This document shows, in pieces, positions 27,801-42,800 of a stretch of DNA of 64,000 nt (position 1 is its first letter; each line of letters opens with the position of its first letter). The position numbers were made by a program, and so were the translations under genes. This stretch comes from Campylorhamphus procurvoides. Lineage: Eukaryota; Chordata; Aves; Passeriformes; Dendrocolaptidae. The stretch is taken from assembly GCA_013396655.1 (NCBI GenBank), contig WBMV01006674.1, positions 372,224 through 436,223 of the forward strand, read 5' to 3'. The notes beneath the pieces were generated by a model that searched no databases, was not told the DNA's origin, and was given only the letters and a program-made list of their open reading frames with translations.

Positions 27801-30800
27801 TTGCAAACTGTAGAGCTTATTTAAGTACTGGTTTGATGGCTCTGAAGTGTAAAGACAAGTACTTTTCATGAATCATATAAATGTAGCTCAGAACCAAGGA
27901 CAGTGCTGTAGCTACTGCAGCTTACTTACGTAGTTTTAAATTAGTTAGCTGGTGTGGTCTTACCACACTGGCTCTTCAGTGAAAGCTGCAAGTCCTACCT
28001 AAGGGACTGAATAATGCTTTATTAATTTTGCCTTGGTTGAACTTTATGCATGTTGTCAGTAGGATTCAAATTATCTGACTTCAGGCTACCCAAAGTCTGT
28101 CTACCTGAGCAATGTGATCACTGCAACATCTGTGTATGCTAAGTAAAAGATGACTCCCCAGTGAGCTAGTCTTTCTGTGCTGCTAAAAAAAAAACAAACC
28201 CAAATTGGTTCTCCTTGCTTCAGTACTACCTCAATGAAAGTGGCTTCTCTGAGATTAATGAGGTTACAATCATACCAAAGAGGTGAGTTAAGCCTAACAT
28301 ACTTTACATGTATTTTAAAGGAAAATTGTATAGGTTAACTGGAAATTATGGCTGCTTCACTGTGGTTAAAGTATAAGAGAAATTACTCACATGTGAAGAT
28401 AGAAAAAATATATTCTGGATTTGGCTGGGAAATTTTCCCCCCTCAGATTTAAAAGATGCATGTTGCAGTTCTGCATTCAGTTGTTTTACTCTGGCTTATA
28501 ATAAATCTGGGTTGGAATTCTGTAGAAGAAGGATATAGATTGAAATCCTCCTACCATGTCAGTTGTTAAAATTAGCTGTTTGGGGGGAAGGGGTTATGTA
28601 TATAAGCTAGTGAATGTCTTTTTGCTGCTTTTCCATGCCCAAACTAGTCCATAAGGAGTGACCTTCCAAAAATTTGGACTATACAGTGAACCCGGATAAG
28701 TACCCATAAGTTAACATGAATCATTTGAACTTTTCTTTGGCTTTGTTTTCACTGTGTTCTGCCCATTGGGTGAGCAACTGGAAGGTTAGTCAGCCTGTGG
28801 CAGACTAACCTGGAACAGCATGATCCCATATACTGTGCTGTCCTGCCTGGCCATCACACTGGTATCTGTCTGGTCATGACAAGTAGCACAGCTCTCAGCA
28901 TGTATCCCAAGTTTTAGATTGCCATGACTCATTGAGCCACCTTCTACACACTCTCACAGTATTGGTCTGTTTGCCTGCCTTGGAGAAGAAGCAGTTCCTG
29001 GTAAAAAGAACCTTCCTTCAGTATTAACTACACCTTTCTTTATCCTGCAAAGTGTTCATTTTCCTCAGGAGGAGAGATGTTGGAGCATCCAGAATCTTCA
29101 CATGGTTAGTCTGTCAAACAGAGTTTCTCCTTGCCTGTATTCAAGGAGGGTCTAGTAGAGACAACCAGAATCTATCTACTTCCATTCATTCACTCCCACT
29201 TGTATCTCTCACCCCTTGTGCACTTCTCTGATCACTAGACAGCAGTCGGCATTTTACTCCATCATTTCAATATACAGGTCACCAGAAATACCAACTGTGC
29301 TTTTCAGCTGCATTAGAAAAGCACTGAGGTGGAGAAGAGGAAACCATAATCATAATAAACCACATTTAGCAGTGTAACACCTTCAGTTAATTTTAAAGGT
29401 GAGAAAAAATGACTTGAGAATTGAAGGCCAGTGAGACACAATGCTTGTTTTGTGACAATGTGAGGATGTGGTTTGTTTTAAGCAGGGAAGATGTTGTGAA
29501 AAAGGAAAATGAGAAACTCTGCCATGGAAAGGATCCAAGGAGGAGAAAGAAGTTCCCCTGCAAGGAGTGTATGTGGTTTATACAATAACCTCTCTCAGAA
29601 CAAGGGAGAGAGAAAAGATGATGTATTATCTGGAGAAAGAAGTTGCTAAATCCTCTTGTAGATCAAAAAAAAAAATATCTTCGATGAGGAGGGAAGAAAA
29701 CTTTACATTTGCAACACATTCCTGTCTTCTAAAAAAACCCCTCTTATTGGGCTTCCCTTTTCCTAGGAGATTTTGCCCTGATAGGAGGAAGAAATGAAAG
29801 AAATAAATTTGATAAAGCTAAGTGGAAAGAATTCCTTAGTAAAATTAGGAGATGTAGAAAGTAGTGGGGAAACAAAGGAGGGGAAAGTGTGTGTGAATGT
29901 ATAGTCACTGAAAGACTGGGACTTAGAAAGAAGGGGAGACTTAAGCCAATGCATTTTGTCACATTTGTAACAACTTAAATTGTGACTCGTGAGGAAGTAG
30001 CTGGTAACTTTGTGAGCTGTTGTGACTCAGTCACCATGGTCACATATTTCACGTTCAATTGCATAGCTCAGTTCAATAATACGTTATTTCTGCTTGCATA
30101 GATCCCTTATTCCAAAAGTAGCCAGAAGAATGCGTGCCGTAAGAAGACAGTAGAAAATCTGGAGACTGCAGGTGTTCAAAAGTCATGGTCTCAAAACAGG
30201 GGAAATTGGCTTGTGCCACTAGAAAAGTTTAGATTTGTTCCTGCAGCTCAGCACAAGGAAGAAAGATTCTGGCACCTGTATTATACAGGTGCTTTCTATA
30301 TCTGAAATTGGATTTTTTTTCTCAACTAAGATGCAAAGACCTAGAAAATATGCAGTGCCAACACTAACAGATGATGGGAAAGCATCTTTTTTTTTTGTTG
30401 TGGCCACATTAGCAGCAGGAACATCAGCAGAGTTTTAATGGGGTTAGAGAGCACATAAGCTGCTTTGGTATTCCCTCAATGGAAAGTTTATCTGTCTGTT
30501 ACTAGTTTATACTGGCCGTTTCTTTGTTATTTCATGGCAGAGTGCAAAGTGAGCATTAAGACTCATGCTGATTTCTCATAGGTGTCAGACATTATTAGTT
30601 TGTGCCCATACATGTTTTTAATCCAGTTTAAAATGCACAATTTTCCAAATTTATTTATAACTGAATGTTCTGGCTAAATGCTTTAGATGCTAGTTGCTGA
30701 ATACTGCACTATGTGTCTTACTAATCCTCCTGTACAGAGTACTAGCAAATAGGCATGCAAGTCTTACATTAAAAAGAAGAATGTATGGTAAGGTCTGCCA

Positions 30801-33800
30801 AGCAATGTCACATGAATTCCACTTTACAAAGTTTTTGACTCAATTAACTCTTAGTAAAACAAGTTGAAAGAAATCCAACTTCTGTTTATGAACCTCAGAG
30901 TCCATAGCTGTCCCTTCTGTCTCATGTGCATATAAGATTCTGCAATGGAAACTTAACCAGCACGGGTGTCTCAACCTCTGCCTCGTGCCTCAAACTACAA
31001 GGCAGAGATGGAGACGTTCAGTACTTTTATGGTAGGCCGCTGAATCTCTCAATTCCCACTATTCCAGTAGGAATGTCTGGGTCTGACTAACATACATGAA
31101 CAACAGAAGAGTGTAGCTTCCACAGATATGTCAATTGTGAGAGTATGGCCTGGAGAAGTCTGTGCAGGAAGAATTTGCAAATCCCTTAGTGAACAGCTGA
31201 CTTGCTGGGCTCTTTTTGTCTGGAAGGGTCTCTTTGAGACCTAGGCTGGGGCCTCAGCATAAAGGGCAGTGGGAGGTGTGGAAACCCTCGTTTTTGGGAG
31301 TATGTTCCAGCTAGGCATGGCAATTACTGAAGCTCTTTGCAGGTGAGTTTTTGCAAGTGAGAGAAGATATGAGTACATACCTGTGTTTCTGTCTCCCTAG
31401 CCCTTACAGAGGACACCCTTTTTGGTGTCCCCGCTCCAGGGGCTGCTTGAGCATTTGTCATGTAATAACCAGTGGTTAAAATCCCAAAGCAGCATTAGAG
31501 CCCAGGGGAGGTACTAGGTCTGCACACCTATGCTTGCTCTCTGCCAGACAAGTATCTGAGCCTAATTATTTAATCTCTTGGCTATAAAATAATTTTGTTC
31601 TTTAAAAGTAATTCAGAAAAACACTTTCAGAACAAAGGATAAATAAAGGAAACATAAAATATTCTAATGCATTTGCAGTGTTTAGAATAAGGACATTTCT
31701 TTTGATTTTAAGGCATATTGAATTTCAATTAATTTCCCAGTCTCGCTATCCTACCAAAGAGATATAAAGGAAGATGAATATGGAGATCAGCTCTGTTTCC
31801 TTTTATGCTGAAATGTGAAGTACAAGTACTCTGAGACACGTTCAGGAAGATTTCTTTTTTTACTTACCAAGATTTTAGTACTCTAGTTAAATAACTGAAA
31901 AGTATAGTGTGAAAAGGTTTATATATAGCTTGAACATATAGCTTGCTGAATTATTAAAGCAGTAGGAAGTTATGAAACAACAGAATAAGGTAGCTGTAAG
32001 AATCTTAAGAAAACATAATGTTCTTTCATCATTATATTTTCTCTATAGGAATTCTGATAACATACATAATTTTGACAATAATGTTATTCCTTTCCTTCTT
32101 CCAAATATTTGTTAAACCCTATACCACAATTATTTTATACATTGAAAAGACAATTTTCTGCTAAAGGAATAAAGTATGGCACAGTTTGGACAAAAAATTC
32201 ATTTTTAGTTTCAGAAAAAGAAAAGGTAACTTACACAGTTAATTAGACAGACTGTCTTTTCAAGGAAAGTTTATGACAGACAGCACCACATTTTGGAAGA
32301 CTTAAATGAGATCCCTTTGAACCTAGAGGTATCACTTTGGTTATCTTTGTATTTTGCATTAACCAGCAATTATGTGTGTGGAAGCAGTGAAGATTAAGTA
32401 ACTTGCTTTTAAAATTTGCAGTCAGCTAATGAGGCTTCTAAGAAGTTTAATTTTGTAGAAAGGTGCCCCCAATGGATTCTATATCTCCCTCAATGAAAAG
32501 GGCTTTAAAAGAGGTAGAATTACTTAAACCTTCTCAGAGCTTTGATGGTTTCAGTTCATCTCATGACCCTTGGAGATGCATTAAGGGAAGGCTGTGAACC
32601 ATTAGTGCAGCCAGGACTCAAAAAAGGGAAAATTCTATTTTCTACAAAGCAGGATAAAATTTGGTCACACCATGGAAGGGGTTGCATGGTCTGCTGTTCT
32701 GTAATCACATGGACTTAACTTTCTCTGCCCTATCTTTCTATTTACCCGGCTAGGAGCGGAAGTAGTGCATTAACCCTTGTGTGCTGAAACCAACTAATAC
32801 ATAAAACTGAAAGATAAGTTGAAGAAGATCGTAGAGGTATTTTCCCTGGTCCAAGTCAGAATAAATAGAGAAAATGGTTTCAGCTAATAAATAAGTTCAA
32901 ATATGCCACACTATGCCTGTTTCATGATCAGAAACAATAACTGCACTTTTTAATTGAATTTGCTTCCAAAGACTGTCCCTTAAATTTTGCAAAAATATGA
33001 GTTTTGTGAATATACTTACTCTAAAATACTTAACTTCAAGTTGAGTGAATTCTTGTATTTCTACAAAGCAGAATTTTCTCATGTGGATGTCTTCATATCA
33101 AAAGCTGCAGTTTATATTTATAAATCTTTGGATCACAGGCTTGTTTTCTGTATGATCTCTTGGTCCTGATAATACTCCAGAGTTTAAGTTATGATTCATT
33201 TTAAGTAATGGAATCTGGAATTACTTTGGTATCTATTCCTAATCGTTCTGATAAATCAGTAGCATATCAGACTATGGAAAATAGCCTCACTGAAAAATAA
33301 AGTTATAAAATTAGTATATTTTTTGTACATACTAAAGTTTGCTCATCTGAAGATGGAGTTCAGGATCTCTTTTTGAGAGAGGGTAAATCTGACAGTGAAA
33401 TAGTATTTGACAAGCACAAGCTCACAACTCAGTCATCAGTAGCACTGTCTGTACTCCTTATGCACATTCCTGTTTCTATAGCAACAAAACCAATATAGCA
33501 TTTCCCATTCTTTAAGGGCTTTTTTAAACTTTGGATGATAACATAGGCTTGTTTTATATGACAATAATGTGAATATTCATGTTTTGCAACAAATTACCTA
33601 ATTAAGGTCAAGTTCTCTCAGAAATAGTAATGAATCTTTGGTTGGATTACCACTTCTATACTCAGTAGAAAATTTTCATTATTATTATTAATGCATTTTT
33701 ATTTATAGGTTCTTCTTTTATCTGATGACCTTGATCTTCCAAAGAGGTCCACCAGGGTGGATCCTTTCAAAGGGATGAAAACTTTATTGTTTATTTGGAT

Positions 33801-36800
33801 GAAAGGGCTTTATGTAGTGTATTCTATAATGGAATACGAAAGCTTGAGCCTTGTCTCTTTTGACATTCTTTCTGTTTTCTAGAAATTAGGGAAGGTACCA
33901 TGACATTGCATAGTGGTGTAACTGACCGATCCATTATTTTAGTATTTATGCATTGTTTTCATTACTAGAAAATGATAGAAGAATTATAAAGGCGTTTCTG
34001 ATGTTGGCTACTGAGAGTCCTGTTCTGGTGTTCAGTTTACCATAATTTAAAAAAAAAAATCAACTAAAAGAAAAAAACATTAGAATAGACAGTATTGCTT
34101 TGAATCCACTCTGTAGTAATATGTCATCAGCCAGCCATCACTAACCTTAAACCTCCATGTGTAGGTTGATAGCTTTTTTAGCATTCCATTATTTTCAGTT
34201 TCTCCACATCAACTGCATCTTATTCACCAAGTATCAGTGTAGTTTATTCCATGTAAAAATCCACCAGTTAAAAGTATTGAATTTTCAGTCACACTTTTCT
34301 TTTAAGCATTCTGTGCTGTGTTCTGTTCAGTGTCAGTGTCTTTAGTTCTGATTTTTCAATTTTGTCCCTCTCCTTTTCCTTGACTTGTTAGTCTGATCCA
34401 ACCTCTTCTACCTCATCTGATGATTATCAATATGTTATGGAAGCTAAACTACAAGAAATGATCTCCATACGTAGGAAGGTAGTCCTACTGGACTTTACTT
34501 TCTATTGCTAAATAGAATCCATCTGAGTTGTTTTCATTTTCTTTAACTTTTTTTTTTTTAATTGATAATCAACCATCGTGCAGTTCAGTGCTTCAGGAGC
34601 TTACAATTTTACGATGGCAGGTTTGTGTTCAAACCATGCACAGTCTGCATGTTACATTTGGCTGATTTCATTGCTCATAAATAACTCCAATGTTTTGCTG
34701 ATGCTTGGATGTAACAGGCCTTTGTAGCTGACACATTTCAAGCAATGCTGTTCAGCTGCCTGTTTAAATAAAGTTTATTTTTGGAAAACTAAGTTTGCAG
34801 TTAGTAGTAGCTTGCTTTATGTTTTGTTTAAACTTTACTGAGGTAAAAACTTCCAAAGCCACTTAAATTACAGAAACAGTATTTCTATTTTTTTACAGGC
34901 AGAAGAAAGGCATGGAAACATTGAGGAGCGTATGAGACACTTAGAAGCTCAACTTGAAGAGAAGAATCAGGAACTTCAAAGAGTATGTGTATTGCAGACA
35001 GCTTCTGTGGACTTTTTGTTTAGTTTGTCGGTATAGTGCTACAATATGCACTCCAGCATCCAAATCTACCCACTGATAAATGTTTTATATATAACAGTGA
35101 TGGCAGCATCTTCCCACTTAACCATCTTCATATACTATTTTACATCTAATTGTAGTGCTGCAAGTACTCTGCTATTACAAAAATGAATGTGTGTTAATCA
35201 ATAACTGTAATTACATTTCCAGTGGAATTCTTTTAGATGGTTACAGCTACCATTTTTTGTTATTATTTTTGAATGATGCCAGTCTGTGCTGGTTATTTTG
35301 GGCCCTGCCAATCTGTCTCTTCTACATTAAAGGCAAGGCAAAGAGAAAAAATGAATGAGGAGCACAACAAAAGATTATCGGATACCGTAGACAGACTTTT
35401 GACAGAATCCAATGAGCGTCTGCAACTGCACTTAAAAGAGAGAATGGCAGCACTTGAAGAAAAGGTACAGTGCAAAGACCAGTATAGTTTATCTTAATAA
35501 ACATTTCTCTGTATGTCCTACTTTTATCAGAATGGAGGCATCATGCTGATTTTGTATTACCAAACATTACCACAGATATGGTCTAATGTACACATTCAAC
35601 TCCTAATTCAAGGGTGCGCTCAAGTGTCTTTCCAGAAGTACTGCGAGTATGTTGAATATTCTGAGTCCCAGTTTTATCATCCAAAAATCTGATGAAGAAC
35701 TTGTAAAGGACCAGTGCATGGCAGGGCATGAGGCAATGAGAAAAAGTGGACATGGACCGAGGAATGATCTCATTTCAGATGTGTTGTCATTTCATTTTTA
35801 ACCGGCTCACTTTACCTCCCTTCCTCTGGGAAGCGTAAAATGCTGTCACCACAGACGAAGGAGCATCTACCCTTGGAGAGGGAAGTTTATTTGCAGGTTT
35901 TCCATGATGGGAAACAAAGTGGTCTTGCAAAATTCAAAGACCTTGACCTTTATTTTTACCCTCTTTAATCCCTCCCTCTTCTACTTATTCACCTTCAGTC
36001 TGATCTGAGGGGTATGTTTCAGTGTTTTTCGGAAGGGTATTTCAGAATCTCTCAGATGATATACTTCAGGTTTGCATCCTTGAAATAAAATGTTGTACGG
36101 AGCAAGAAATAGGCTTGCCAAAAAAAGAAGATGGGAGAAGTGGTTGTCTGAGAGTGAGACAGTTGCTCAGCTGAACAAAGATGCAAAGTTTTTGCTGTTC
36201 TAGGAAACACCTGATCCTACACAGTTGAATTCTTTCCAGCATTTAAAATTTAATATATACTAAAACTGAAGCATTAAAGAATTTTAAAGTGGAGCATATA
36301 TGAACTTGTACATGAAGACTACATGTGTATAGTGATATCTGCTCTATTAGCATATCTCTAATGTCTTGTTTTGTTTTTTTTTTTGCTTTTTTTATTTCTA
36401 GAATGTTTTGATTCAAGAATCTGAAAGTTTCAGAAAAAATCTGGAAGAGTCCTTACATGACAAGGTACTACAGAACGTTGTGATTTTACCTGTATTTATC
36501 AATATATATGTTATTTGGAAATACATATATGGTATATTAATTATTTAAATGTCATGTAAAATCTTCCTGACATCAATGATAATTCCTTTAATTACTCAGT
36601 TGCCATAAGTAGCCTTAGAAGGTCTCTAACAATTGTTCTGAGCTAAATTCATGGTTGATATCCTAGCCTGAGGAAGTCAATACCAAAATTCATATTGATT
36701 TCACTGGCCCCAGAGTTTTGGTTCTATCAGTTTTAATTCTGAAAAAGTCTTGTTTAACACAAATGTAAGCATAGCCGGTTGCACTTTCATAGTGAAGAAT

Positions 36801-39800
36801 GTAATTTCTTGATTTGATGCAATTCTTCTTAACAGATGCAGTGGCATTATGCCAAATATAGCTGAAAGTGGCCTTTCTTCATTCACTGTAAATTAGCCCC
36901 TAATACTGTGTGGTGAATCAAATTGATTATAAGTATTTGTTCCAATACTACATACTGGGATTTTGTTTTAAAGTTATTTTTGCCTTGAGCACAGTAGGAT
37001 ACAGAAGCGTATCCGTACTCAGTTTCACAGAAGTGTTTTTGCAATGTATCAAATCCACTTAAAAGCAATTGGTAGTAATATAAATATATCATATGGCTTC
37101 CAAAAAGCAAGACCTTCAAGGCATTCAAAAACATTGTTATTTTCATTTACATAATCTGTACAAAGGCAGCAAGATTCAAGTCCCCAAAAAGATGACTTGC
37201 TCCAGTTCCTCACCACCCTCACAGTAAAGAATTTCTTCCTAATAAATAAAACCTACCCTCTTTCAGTTTAAAGCCATTATCCTTTGTCCTATTATTGCAT
37301 ACTCTGACCTAAGAGCTTCTAAGTTTCCCACTTTGAAGGGTTTATTTGTTCCACTTTGACGAAGAAACTGATGAAGCAATTTCACAGATATAACAGCAGA
37401 TAATAATCTCTAAATAAATGGCACATGTTTCGAGAACTAGTCATCTTGGTAATTCTGTTCAATTAAGAAATAGTGTAAAAACAATATAATAATATTTCAT
37501 TCATAATAACAATTCAGTATTAATAATTATCAAATCTGATATTACTTAAGTGAAGATCCCTATCCTTCCTAGGATTTTGTAATACTGAACACTTTAAACT
37601 GTAGGAACAGCAGTGTTATATCTTCATACCATGTTCTTTCTTAATTTCTTTTCAAATTCTTTGATTTCATTTTATTAGTAGATGATAATTATTTGTACTA
37701 TTTGAGAACAGTGATTTTTTCCCTAATAGTAGTGTAACTGATAATTTTTTTAGTAAGTTCCAAAAATCCAGTTTTTGTAGCACACTCTGATTTTTCACCA
37801 GCAACTCATACTAGAGTTCCATCAACTTGACAGCAGAGAGATGTATAGCTGCAGTTCAACAAATCACCTAAAATGTAGTTGTCCCTGAGTCTCTGTCAGT
37901 AAATATTAAGGCCGGTATGCAATCTCATAGTCTCATAGAATCACTTAGGCTGGAAAAGATGATCTTGGAGATCATTGAATCCAACTGTTAATCTCTGTCT
38001 CTAAAGGGCAAATGGCATGTCAGAGGCTGAACTATGCCTGGCACAGTGCACAGATCAGTGCTGGTTCTTCTTTTCCTAACTTTATAAGAGGTAAAAAGGA
38101 CAAACGTGGCCTACCAACACTTCCAGCTACTGGTGAAACAGTAGAGTGCTATATAACCTCATCTTGACACGTACATCTTATTGGCAGTAACGAGACTCAA
38201 GTGAGCTGCCTTTTCTTATTATAGTCAGTGTTACATTCAGTGTACCTTTTCTTACTTGTTTAGCTTTATGAGAGCAATGTCTCGTAAAGGAAATGTATTT
38301 TGTATCACAAGTAAATCTTACTATTCTTATTTCCAGGAAAGACTTGCCGAAGAAATTGAGAAACTAAGATCTGAATTGGATCAAATGAAATTGAGGACTG
38401 GTTCTTTAATTGAACCCACCTTGTCAAGGTAATATTTCATGGCAAACGTTTCCTCACTTTGAGTTGGAATAGAATATAAGTGTCAAGCCTTTACAACAGG
38501 GATGTGTTCAAACCACACATGTAGTCATGCATTTCTTTAAAAATGTAAAAATCTGTGCAATTTTTATTACTGTTGCTTTTCACTTTTTTTCATAGGCAAA
38601 CAGGGCCTTATATCAGTGAGTATACACTGAAATATTGCTGACATTAAAGAAAGACTTTTAAATTATGAAGTGTTTTGAAAAATATATCCAAATAGACAAC
38701 ATTTTCACCAGACCTAAAAAATAAACTTTGAACTATCATCTTTAATGCTGAAATTGATCAGAATATTTATGGTCATATTTATTCTATCAATTATATCTAA
38801 TTTTTTTTTTATTAGCAGAACATAGCTCTGCTGTGTTTAGTGTGTAGCAAAAGGCCACAGAACTTCAGCTAAAGATGCAGGCAGTATTCAGAGAGATCTG
38901 AAAATATCGTAATAGGATATTAAGCATTATGCCTCTTTTTGGCATAAAATCAATACGGAAGCAACAGTGAGACAAATGCCATAAAATTTTTACTTTATTG
39001 ATAATTGTATACCATGTGCTGTTTTCATAATAAGCAACATTTTCCCTTTTAAAACCTGCCAGCACACCTGCCAGCCAAAGCTCATGGACTAAGGCTAAAT
39101 TGGGAGCACTTTAATCATCTGAAGTTATTCTTGTTCCATAGATTTTTTTTTCTTCCATCAGCTATTGCCTGCCAATTGTTGTCCTCAGACATCTTGTTCA
39201 GTACCTGGATATGGTTTCTGCTTCAACCTTTTACTGTCTCTTGGAATCATATTTTTCTATAACAGAGCAGTGTAAATCAGTGAAATTCAGAATGTGATGC
39301 TTGTTATGGTTAGATACTTTTGTTCCTTCAGGAGTGTGACTACAGGCACACACAACACTTTTTTGAGAGTGCTTGCCAGGACACAGGCTACTGAGCTGCT
39401 GCAGCAAACAGCAGATTTAGTTTTGGAGCAGCCATCCTTCGTGAACACAGCCCTCCTTGCTGGGTAGATGAGTATCATTAGCTTGTGCTCTGTAAATACG
39501 AGCTGATTTGCCCTTGTCAAGGGGCTGTTTGAACTTGATAAGTTATCTAAATGTCTTGAGAATTCAGCAGGTTCTGCTAAACAATATACTTTCCCCTCTG
39601 TAACCTCACCCCATAAATCTACCAGTCCACTCAGGCATAGGAAGCTATCAGCATTAAATATTTCCTTTTCTCAGCCCAGTTTCAGTTCTGCGTTGCCAGG
39701 AGTTTGTGCTTTCAGCAAAATAAGCTGATCAGCAGATAAATATCTGCAGCCAGAGACTGGAACCTGGATTGTTTCTTTTGTTTTTCCACTTTGCTCCACA

Positions 39801-42800
39801 AGTGCCAAATATTATCAGTTACCAGAACAAAGTTCTGTATAGGCAATTACTGTACACAGAAGGTAAAAGCAGACAGTGCCCTCTTGGCAGGGGGAAGGGG
39901 GGTGTTACATTTAATTTTTTTTTTACTGTGATCATGCTGTTCATATATTTTTATGTGGAGATTGCTGATGTGTTAAGAAACAGAAATTGCTCAGGTCTCT
40001 GCTCCTGTGGTTGAATGCCCAAATAGTGCATGGAGCCTTTGCTCTTCTGACTTGGCTACATGGCCCATGGTTAGGATGTTTCTATTTCACCATGCGGGGA
40101 ACTTTTGCTGCTGCTGTTTGACAAAGGACAGAAAGGCCAGGGACCATTGTTTGCAGCCAGCAAAAGATATGCTGAAGTCATCCAATATACGCCTCACCAA
40201 AATATCCCAAGATCTTCAAGGACTATAGGAAAAACTCTGAAAAGTGTCATCAAATAAAGATTAATAATTCCTAACCGATGTTAAATATCGGAGGTAGTTC
40301 ACTCATACTTTCATAATGTAGAGCACAGAGTTATGACAGGAAAGCATTATCAATATGCTCACTCACGTACATGTAATATGCTTACACTCACCTCAGGCAT
40401 ATTTATTCAGGAGAATAATGGAAGGAAAATACACAGGATAGTACATTCAGCCATCAGTTCTAATCATCCTGAAATCTTTTTTCTTGTTAAAGTTTTGAGT
40501 GGTGAGTTTTTCTATGCATGTCTTTCATTTTAGAAAACATCAAAGAGTTTGTTTTCTTCCTTAGTTTTCTCATAATATGATTTCAAGTTTTCGTTTTTAA
40601 ATCATATTTTGTGATGTGGTTTTCTCATTTATTATGTGATATGTAATAATTTGTTTAAACCAAGAAATCTGTGTTCCTAGAGTAAAGGTCATTGTGTTTT
40701 TGTTTTTACTCCTATTACTCTCTCAGCCCACTTATGTGATTTTATTTATAGGCCTCACCTTGACACATCAGCAGAGCTGAGGTACTCGGTGGGCTCACTG
40801 GTTGATAGCCAGTCTGACTATCGGTCAACTAAAGTGATAAGGCGACCCAGAAGAGGCCGGATGGGAGTACGCAGAGATGAACCAAAGGTTAATCCCCAAT
40901 TTCTTTTCATATGTTCCCTGATAGTAGAATGTGTTTCAGCCTGTTAAGCTTACAGCTTAAGTTTGGGAGAGGGGGGTTCCAGAACAAAACAACAGGAATG
41001 AAAACCACCCACCAAACTTGACTATCTGTCTTTTCTGTGTGTCTTTTTCTGTAAATTTTCCTGATAGTAATTGTATACACCATTTGCAGTTATGTGAAAA
41101 TACTTTGTCATTTTCAGTAATATTGCAGGCATTAATGGAGAGTTAATCACTGAATAAGTATTTTTAAATGCTAATTACTTTCCTTTCCCGTTTTTCAGAA
41201 GTTTGACTTTGCAGTTGTTTGCCCTAACATAAGCCATATACGTACTAAATCCTTCTCAGGTAAAATCACTTGGAGATCACGAGTGGAATAGGACCCAGCA
41301 GATCGGTGTTTTGAGCAGCCATCCATTTGAAAGTGATACTGAGATGTCTGACATCGATGATGACGATAGAGAAACACTTTTCAGCTCCATGGACCTACTG
41401 TCACCAAGCGGCCATTCTGACGCCCAGACTCTGGCCATGATGCTTCAGGAGCAGCTAGATGCAATCAATAAGGAAATCAGGTATGTAGCCTGAACCAGCT
41501 GGGATGCACTTCTGATTACAGCTTCAAGCTTTCTTTAGTGCTTGGAGCAGTTAGGAAACCACTTGTACATTTAAAGAATCAGTCATGTGTCTGCTTTCCA
41601 GAGGAGAATATTGATCACGTGAAGACAACAATGGCATCTTTCTTTCCTAGCCATTTAAATTTCTTTCAAAAAATGTTCCAAGTGGAGAAGTGTTGGCTAA
41701 TTAAAGAGAAATAAGTTAGAGAAGGCTAACACATAGCAGATTTGACAGGCTGTTGTTCACAGTCCTCTTTTCAAGGTCTTTTTCACTGTTATGCATGACT
41801 CTACTTACTCAGTAACAACCTCCTATCAGAAATATTTGATTTCAGTGCTCTTCATGTTTTCTTCTGGTAACTATCTGTATTTTACATTTAATATAAGCCC
41901 TGTTTTCTAATACATGGTTTTGACTTTCTCTATAGACACAGAATATGATTTTTCATGCTCCAAGTTGGATTGGAATTCTTGGAAATAGGTAGCAAATAGA
42001 AGGTATCTTAATAATTTCTGTGCAAATTTAGTGAAGGTATAGAGAATCAAATTACATATTTTAATTAAGAGATTTTTATGAATGAAACTGTATTTTAGAC
42101 TTAAAGCATTCCTTAAAGCATATTTTTTGCAAAGGGCAACTTTAAAAAAGCTTGGTGTATGAAAAACATCCTCTCATTAGGGATTGTTTTTATAGAAATG
42201 TTTTTAAATTTATTAGGGACTTTTTGGTAGTATTATTAACAGAAATATTGTGGTTTAAAATATAATCAAACCCAAATTGATTATGTTTTGCCAAATCTGT
42301 CTTTCTCTGATCAAGGTTAATTTCAAGGGAGAACTCTATTGGAGTATATTGAATTTGAATAACTTTTCAGGGGAAACTTTTTGTTGTAAATCTACAGCTT
42401 TGCTTTTTCACTAGTCCCAGAATGTCTTCATTCAGATAGGATTTTTTTTCTCAAACCTTTTATTACACCTGTCAAGACAGAGTCTCAGAGATATGGTGTT
42501 GCTATTGCTGTTGGCCAGGTAAATTCCTTAAAACAGTGTAGATAAAAGTGAGAAACTTATCCATATTTTATATTGTTACAAAGAAGTCAGCATTGTGACC
42601 AATTCAGGGAGCTGTGGATGACTTATTTCAATAAGAATTTTGTGCAATAAAATCCTGAAATGGATTTTAGGGAAGAAAATTTATCACAGCACAGAAATTT
42701 TTAGGTTTCTGTTTTTAATGTAACATGGTTCTATTTATTGTACTTATTTCATTTCGCTCTGAAAAGCCTGGCTCACGTTTTCAGCGTCCCAAAACTTTGT

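Larger units (their letters stand above)
36465..38336 (+). other. PPFIA2: Intron h-i (1.9 kb)
   Basis: Contains two short minus-strand CR1 pieces (about 37165-37325 and 37921-37992), otherwise AT-rich. Confidence 0.88.
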
